This document shows positions 5,919 through 8,856 of a stretch of DNA of 8,856 bases, one piece after another. This DNA comes from Deltaproteobacteria bacterium (GTDB lineage: Bacteria; Desulfobacterota; Binatia; Binatales; Binataceae). The translations under genes and the position numbers were made by a program. Positions within the stretch are counted from its first letter, which is position 1. The number at the start of each line of letters is the position of its first letter. Below the pieces are notes generated by a model. That model had not been told where the DNA came from, did not search any database, and saw only the letters and a list, made by a program, of their open reading frames with translations. Where the stretch lies: NCBI GenBank assembly GCA_021786815.1, contig JAJYMR010000398.1:1-8856 (forward strand), given 5' to 3'.

Positions 5919-6466
5919 AATGCGAAACCGCAATCCCGAAGTACGCGTGCGTGGCGGATGACGTGCGGCTTGGAGAGCGCGTAAGGCTCTCCCCGTTCGT
6001 AAACCTTTACGGCTGCGAGGTCGGCGCCGAGACGCGTATCGGAGCCTTCGTCGAGATCCAGCGCGGCGCCTCGATAGGCGAACGATGCAAAATCTCCAGC
6101 CACAGCTTCATCTGCGAGGGCGTGACCGTCGAGGACGAGGTCTTCATCGGCCACGGCGTCGTTTTCATCAACGACCGTTACCCGCGAGCCACCAATCCCG
6201 ACGGCTCGCCCAAGGACGGCAGCGACTGGCGGATGGAACCGACCACGGTCGGTCGGCGCGCCTCGATCGGAAGCGGCGCCATCATCATGTGCGGAGTCAC
6301 GATCGGCGCCGGCGCGATAGTCGGCGCGGGCGCGCTCGTCACGCGCGACGTGCTCCCGCGCGCGATCGTCGCCGGCCATCCCGCCCGCCTAAAGCGCATG
6401 GTCGAGAGTTTCGATTCCCGCCCACGCCCGCATGGAGGTTTCGATGCGGCAGATAAAGTTCGTTGA
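5915..6466 (+). CDS. left-handed beta-helix sugar N-acyltransferase, WbpD/WlbB-like
   Basis: Predicted 183-residue hexapeptide-repeat acyltransferase, close to the usual 180-200 for WbpD/WlbB. Repeats of the [LIV]-G-x4 type run through residues 15-80 and 111-147 (VGAETRIGAFVEI, VTIGAGAIVGAGALVTRDV). Between them lies the family's loop (VVFINDRYPRATNPDG, 82-97), matching the F-TN-x-PRA loop of UDP-3-amino-sugar N-acetyltransferases. The end VAGHPARLKRM is the typical closing element. It should transfer an acyl group, probably acetyl from acetyl-CoA, to the 3-amino group made by the neighbouring aminotransferase. It starts inside the dehydrogenase stop (ATGA) with only a weak GGTGGG site (5903-5908), so coupling is likely. 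The last 18 residues (166-183) look nonconserved and overlap the next gene by 23 bases. Confidence 0.88.
   Translation: MKCETAIPKYACVADDVRLGERVRLSPFVNLYGCEVGAETRIGAFVEIQRGASIGERCKISSHSFICEGVTVEDEVFIGHGVVFINDRYPRATNPDGSPKDGSDWRMEPTTVGRRASIGSGAIIMCGVTIGAGAIVGAGALVTRDVLPRAIVAGHPARLKRMVESFDSRPRPHGGFDAADKVR
6434..6438 (+). promoter_or_regulatory. ribosome binding site deciding the aminotransferase start
   Basis: GGAGG lies 5 bases before ATG 6444, inside the 3' end of the acyltransferase gene. It overlaps the in-frame ATG at 6432 and favours 6444. Confidence 0.6.
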
Positions 6467-7655
6467 TCTTGCGGCTCAAAATGCCGAAATCCAGAGCGAC
6501 GTCGAACGCGAACTCGCGCAAGTCCACAGCGGGTGCGCCTACGTCGGCGGCGTCGCGGTCGAGGCTTTCGAGCGCGAATTCGCGCAATTCCTCGGCGTGC
6601 GCCACGCGATCGGCGTGAGCAGCGGCACCGACGCGCTCAGGCTCGCCCTGATAGCCGCCGGAATCGGCCCTGGCGATCAGGTTATCACAACTCCCATGAC
6701 CTTCATCGCGACCGCAGCCGCGATCCATCAGACCGGCGCGCGGCCGGTATTCGTCGACGTCGATCCCGAGACGTGTAACATCAGTCCCCGCGGGCTCAGG
6801 CGCTACCTGGAGCGTCGCGCCAAGACAACGGCCAGAAGTCCGCGCGCGATGGTGCCCGTTCATCTGTACGGATTGCCCGCGGCGATGGACGAAATCGAGA
6901 CGATCGCTCGCGAGTTCGGGCTCAAGATAATCGAGGACGCATGCCAGGCGCACGGCGCGGGCTGGCGCGGGACGGACGGCCGAACCGTGATGGCCGGTAC
7001 GCGTGGGCTGGCAGGATGCTTCAGTTTTTATCCGGGAAAGAACCTTGGCGCGTGGGGAGAAGCGGGCGCCGTCGTCACCAACGACGACGAGCTCGCGGAC
7101 CGGATCAGGATGCTGCGCGACCACGGCCGTATTTCGCATTACGCGCACCAGGAGTTTGGCTATAACGCGCGGCTGGACGCTATACAGGCTGGGGTGCTGC
7201 GCGCGAAGCTCGGACACTTGGCCGAGTGGAACGAGCGCCGACGCAAAGCTGCGCGGCTTTACCGCAAGCTGCTCGACCGGGAAATCCTGAAACTTCCCGA
7301 GGAACCCGACGGCGCGGTCTCCGCTTACCATCTGTTCGTCGTGCGCACGGCCGCGCGAGACCTCATCCGCGAGGCGCTGATACGCAACGAAATCCAGTGT
7401 GGCATCCACTACCCCGTGCCGCTCCATCTTCAGCCCGCGTGCAGGGAACTCGGGCATTCACCGGGTGATTTCCCGGTCGCCGAATCGCTCGCCGATACGG
7501 CGCTCTCGCTTCCGATGCATCCACATCTGACCGAAACGGAAGTGGCGCGCGTCGCGCAGACCGTGCATGACGCGCTTGCCGGATATAGGGAATTGCTCGC
7601 CGGCGGACTGAGACGAACAGCGACCTCGTCTCCCCCTCCCCCCAGGAGAAGGTAG
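6444..7655 (+). CDS. DegT/DnrJ/EryC1/StrS family PLP-dependent sugar aminotransferase (WbpE-like)
   Basis: Predicted 403-residue aminotransferase. It begins IKFVDLAAQ as in WbpE/WlbC-type enzymes. SGTDAL (60-65) binds the PLP phosphate, TTPMTFIATAAAI (82-94) is a family signature, and IIEDACQAHGA (162-172) carries Asp165, which pairs with the PLP nitrogen. FSFYPGKNLGAWGEAGA (193-209) holds the Schiff-base Lys199. IHYPVPLHLQPA (321-332) is the usual C-terminal substrate segment. It should transfer an amino group, usually from glutamate, to the 3-keto sugar made by the dehydrogenase next door. The gene overlaps the acyltransferase by 23 bases. ATG 6444 is chosen; ATG 6432 would add four residues. 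The end is odd: after YRELLAGG (381-388) comes a basic, proline-rich tail (SSPPPPRRR) encoded by a C-tract, which looks like an added extension and not family sequence. Confidence 0.9.
   Translation: MRQIKFVDLAAQNAEIQSDVERELAQVHSGCAYVGGVAVEAFEREFAQFLGVRHAIGVSSGTDALRLALIAAGIGPGDQVITTPMTFIATAAAIHQTGARPVFVDVDPETCNISPRGLRRYLERRAKTTARSPRAMVPVHLYGLPAAMDEIETIAREFGLKIIEDACQAHGAGWRGTDGRTVMAGTRGLAGCFSFYPGKNLGAWGEAGAVVTNDDELADRIRMLRDHGRISHYAHQEFGYNARLDAIQAGVLRAKLGHLAEWNERRRKAARLYRKLLDREILKLPEEPDGAVSAYHLFVVRTAARDLIREALIRNEIQCGIHYPVPLHLQPACRELGHSPGDFPVAESLADTALSLPMHPHLTETEVARVAQTVHDALAGYRELLAGGLRRTATSSPPPPRRR
7632..7643 (+). repeat. C-tract (C5-T-C6) at the aminotransferase 3' end
   Basis: CCCCCTCCCCCC encodes the Pro run of the aminotransferase tail and sits just before the AGGAGAAGG ribosome-site region (7644-7652) of the next gene. 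The tract is short but slippage-prone in principle. The frame used by the next gene is open across it with no stop, so loss of one base would join the two genes. Confidence 0.6.
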
Positions 7656-7662
7656 ATCGCAG

Positions 7663-8856
7663 ATGTTCGCCGGCGAGCTCCAGAAACAGAAGGCGGTATT
7701 TGCCGCCGCCGATACCATCGCGCTCTTCCTGGCGTTCAGCGCCGCGCTGATGCTGCACGACCCGGGAGGCGCGATGGAAGTGCGGCTGACGAGAACCGGC
7801 GCGGGCCTGCTCGTTCCGAGCGCGGTCCTGCTGGCCGTAATGTGGCTGGCCGTGTTCCGCGCCTGCGATCTGTACCGGATGCGCAATGGCGGGCTCAAGG
7901 AACTCGAGGCCGTCGTGCGCGGCTCCACGATTGCGGCGCTCCTGACGGTGCTCGCGGGCTTCCTTGCCCATCTCGATTTGTCGCGCCTGACAGTACTCGT
8001 CGGGTACGCGATGGCGATGCCGGCCGTACTTACTGCGCGAGCCGCGGCAAGATGGGGTATTCATCGCTTTTACAGCAGTCCGGAAAACGCGATTCCGCTC
8101 GTGCTGATCGGATTCAATCCGGTCGGGCGCTATCTGTGCGAGAGTATCCTCGACCAATTGACGCCCTACGAGGTCGTCGGATTCCTCGACGACGGCAGTC
8201 CGGGAGGACAATATCGCGGCTACCCAGTGCTCGGTCCGATTGAGCGGCTCGGCGAAATTGCGCGCCTGTTCCCGGGACTGGAGGTGGCCGTCGCCCTGCC
8301 CGACTCGCCACGGGAACGCGAACAGGAAGTCATCGGGCTCTGCGAGCGCCATGACGTGCGATGGTGGCTCGTGCCGTGGGTCTCGAACCGGGCGCCAAGC
8401 GGTTTGCGCTTCGACATGCTTGGGATCATCCCGCTGATAAGCCCGCGCGGCTCGAATATCGGCGGGCTCAATTTCGCGATCAAACGCGCGTTCGATCTGG
8501 CGACCGCGAGCGTCCTGCTCGTTCTGAGCGCACCGGTCCTGCTCGCGGGCGCGCTTGCGATCCGGCTCTTCGACGGGCGGCCGATCCTTTTCCGCCAAAT
8601 CAGAATCGGAGCGCGCGGGCGGCCGTTCGCGATGCTCAAGTTGCGTACGATGCGCGCCTGCGCGGACGACGCGAAGCATCGCGACTACGTCCACCAATGG
8701 ATCCGCAACGGCACCGCCGCTTCCGCGACCGCGGCTCCATTGTTCAAGCTCGGCAACGACAGCCGGATCACGCCGGTTGGCCGGATCCTCCGACGCTTCA
8801 GCATCGACGAGCTTCCCCAGTTGCTCAACGTGATCCGCGGCGAGATGAGCCTGATC
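7663..8856 (+). CDS. polyprenyl-phosphate sugar-1-phosphate transferase, WbaP/WcaJ type (3' end cut by window)
   Basis: An open frame of 398 codons runs off the right edge with no stop. It is a large phosphoglycosyl transferase that moves a sugar-1-phosphate from a UDP-sugar to undecaprenyl phosphate, the first step of repeat-unit assembly. The N-terminus has about four hydrophobic segments (about 11-31, 47-66, 87-104, 108-124). A Rossmann-like CoA_binding_3 region follows (IPLVLIGFNPVGRYL, 144-158; VVGFLDD, 171-177). The catalytic bac_transf domain starts KRAFDLATASVLLVLSAPVLL (274-294, the re-entrant membrane helix), with ILFRQIRIGARGRPFAMLKLRTM (308-330). LGNDSRITPVGRILRRFSIDELPQLLNVIRGEMSL completes the visible part, where Asp382-Glu383 is the catalytic pair. 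Full members have about 460 residues, so roughly 60-70 are missing. ATG 7663 is 7 bases after the upstream stop, with GAAGG (7648-7652) 10 bases ahead. The sugar is unknown. Confidence 0.9.
   Translation, partial: MFAGELQKQKAVFAAADTIALFLAFSAALMLHDPGGAMEVRLTRTGAGLLVPSAVLLAVMWLAVFRACDLYRMRNGGLKELEAVVRGSTIAALLTVLAGFLAHLDLSRLTVLVGYAMAMPAVLTARAAARWGIHRFYSSPENAIPLVLIGFNPVGRYLCESILDQLTPYEVVGFLDDGSPGGQYRGYPVLGPIERLGEIARLFPGLEVAVALPDSPREREQEVIGLCERHDVRWWLVPWVSNRAPSGLRFDMLGIIPLISPRGSNIGGLNFAIKRAFDLATASVLLVLSAPVLLAGALAIRLFDGRPILFRQIRIGARGRPFAMLKLRTMRACADDAKHRDYVHQWIRNGTAASATAAPLFKLGNDSRITPVGRILRRFSIDELPQLLNVIRGEMSLI

Noticed and set aside
7363..8697. 444-codon open frame on the minus strand over the aminotransferase end and the PGT gene
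   Set aside because: The plus strand here encodes conserved catalytic motifs; the minus product is Arg/His-rich and unrecognisable.

Overview
The window is one plus-strand gene cluster for making and exporting a cell-surface or extracellular polysaccharide. Eight genes run in the same direction with almost no space between them, which suggests a single operon. The DNA is visibly GC-rich, and third codon positions strongly favour G and C. The diderm hardware (outer-membrane lipoprotein, Wzz-like inner-membrane protein, a LysM protein likely in the periplasm) points to a Gram-negative bacterium. The style resembles high-GC deltaproteobacteria-like, Binatota-like or Acidobacteria-like lineages, but nothing in the sequence settles the taxonomy.

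Layout: positions 1-312 are a leader with no convincing gene. It is more A+T-rich near the left edge and holds a good sigma-54 type -24/-12 match (108-123), several short inverted repeats, and a strong GC hairpin (257-289) just before the first gene. Next comes the export and assembly module: a Wza-like lipoprotein (313-1125), a Wzz/Wzc-N chain-length protein without a kinase domain (1147-2661), an ExeA/GspA-type AAA ATPase fused to a membrane segment and a C-terminal LysM domain (2672-4039), and a CpsD/CapB-like P-loop protein whose Walker A lysine is missing (4047-4808). Then comes a sugar-nucleotide module: a Gfo/Idh/MocA dehydrogenase (4821-5918), a WbpD/WlbB-like hexapeptide acyltransferase (5915-6466) and a DegT/DnrJ/EryC1 aminotransferase (6444-7655). 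The window ends inside a WbaP/WcaJ-type polyprenyl-phosphate sugar-1-phosphate transferase (7663 to the right edge), which would start repeat-unit assembly on the lipid carrier.

Working together (inference): dehydrogenase, aminotransferase and acyltransferase would oxidise C3 of a UDP-sugar, aminate it, and acylate the new amine, giving a 2,3-diacylamino sugar nucleotide as in the WbpB/WbpE/WbpD pathway. The WbaP-like enzyme would load the first sugar on undecaprenyl phosphate. The Wza/Wzz pair, with the ATPase-LysM protein and the P-loop partner, would control chain length and export. Glycosyltransferases, flippase, polymerase and any exosortase are not in the window and may lie downstream.

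The basic system is a known kind of locus. The parts most worth a second look are the ATPase-TM-LysM fusion, the lysine-less BY-kinase homologue, the sigma-54-like promoter with a structured leader, and a C-tract at the aminotransferase 3' end where loss of one base would fuse it in frame to the next gene.
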